From assembly GCA_964368765.1 (NCBI GenBank), contig CAYJCU010000052.1, forward strand, positions 1-14,005: a stretch of 14,005 nt of DNA. The letters run 5' to 3'. Shown piece by piece: positions 13,708 through 14,005 of the stretch; the stretch's first letter is position 1, and the number at the start of each line of letters is the position of its first letter. This DNA is from JADFUS01 sp964368765. GTDB lineage: Bacteria > Bacteroidota > Bacteroidia > Bacteroidales > Rikenellaceae. Position numbers and translations under genes: made by a program. Under the pieces are notes generated by a model. That model had not been told where the DNA came from and ran no database searches. It saw nothing but the letters and a program-made list of their open reading frames with translations.

Positions 13708-14005
13708 ACGAGCGATAGCGAGCGAACACCGTTTAAGAGGTAGGTGTTCGGTTTTTGTTCACTTTTTCTTCAGCGACAAGTAAACCGAATACAAACAAAA
13801 CTCTTTTTTGTTTGTTGAGGTGTCGCAGTCGAAACAATATTTATATTGTAAAAAGTGTTAAATTTACATTAAAATCCGCAGGATTTTTAGAGGGTCGTTA
13901 CCTCCATTTTAGTCCATTTGATTATAATAAATGGTAATGAACAACTATTATTAGGTCGTAACTGATTGAAATACAGCTTTAATATAGTTTTGCGACTGCC
14001 CCTTT
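13708..14005. other. Gene-poor, hairpin-rich right edge
   Basis: No credible gene is visible here. A 60-codon frame at 13755-13937 is interrupted by palindromes and looks spurious. The stretch contains several inverted repeats: CGAACACC/GGTGTTCG (13723-13730/13743-13750), GCGACA/TGTCGC (13773-13778/13821-13826) enclosing CAAACAAAA/TTTTGTTTG (13792-13800/13806-13814), CACTTTTT/AAAAAGTG (13760-13767/13850-13857), AAAATCC/GGATTTT (13871-13877/13881-13887) and CCATTT/AAATGG (13914-13919/13929-13934). These nest into a plausible multi-stem fold spanning about 13760-13857. It may be a degenerate mobile-element end, an interspersed repeat, or an unrecognised structured RNA. Confidence 0.5.

Noticed and set aside
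13755..13937. 60-codon open frame on the plus strand
   Set aside because: It spans several palindromes, has no recognisable family and no clear ribosome-binding context, so it is most likely chance.
13952..13977. A GTCGTAACTGATTGAAATACAG-like string resembling the 3' end of some CRISPR repeats
   Set aside because: Only one copy is visible, with no regularly spaced repeat or cas gene in the window.

Overview
The window looks like a chromosomal segment of a low-GC member of the Bacteroidota, probably Bacteroidales. Three things support this: promoters of the Bacteroidetes type (TTTG, about 20 bp, TAnnTTTG) upstream of carA and of the restriction-modification genes; short Bacteroidota-style lipoprotein signal peptides; and the overall character of the encoded proteins. 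No rRNA, tRNA, CRISPR array or complete transposase gene was found.

Left part (minus strand, positions 100-10398). A carA-carB operon (carbamoyl phosphate synthesis for pyrimidines and arginine) is followed by a terminator hairpin. Right after it comes a two-gene type II restriction-modification cassette, nuclease first and then a C5-cytosine methyltransferase, with its own consensus promoter. Then, 21 bp further on, a tight four-gene group follows: uvrC (nucleotide excision repair), rdgB (clean-up of non-canonical purine triphosphates), a DUF4163/DUF3298-type lipoprotein, and a deoxyhypusine-synthase-like protein. It ends at a strong terminator at 62-97. I see no consensus promoter between the restriction genes and uvrC, so the repair group may depend on the restriction promoter.

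Middle (10399-10823). The divergent carA/dapA intergenic region holds the carA promoter, a candidate dapA promoter, and a 219-bp element bounded by perfect 23-bp inverted repeats. The element is MITE-like, carries no gene, and sits between the candidate dapA promoter and the dapA start codon.

Right part (plus strand, 10836-13592). dapA (lysine/diaminopimelate synthesis) is followed by a lipoprotein with the two-domain 5'-nucleotidase architecture and by sufE (iron-sulfur cluster assembly), spaced by 9 and 15 bp, ending in a strong terminator at 13622-13668. The last ~340 bases carry a dense run of hairpins without a credible gene.

Most genes are ordinary housekeeping genes. The parts most worth a second look are the EcoRII-C-type restriction cassette between carB and uvrC, the MITE-like element in the dapA leader, the deoxyhypusine-synthase homologue in a bacterium, the CAD-like carB, and the hairpin cluster at the right edge.
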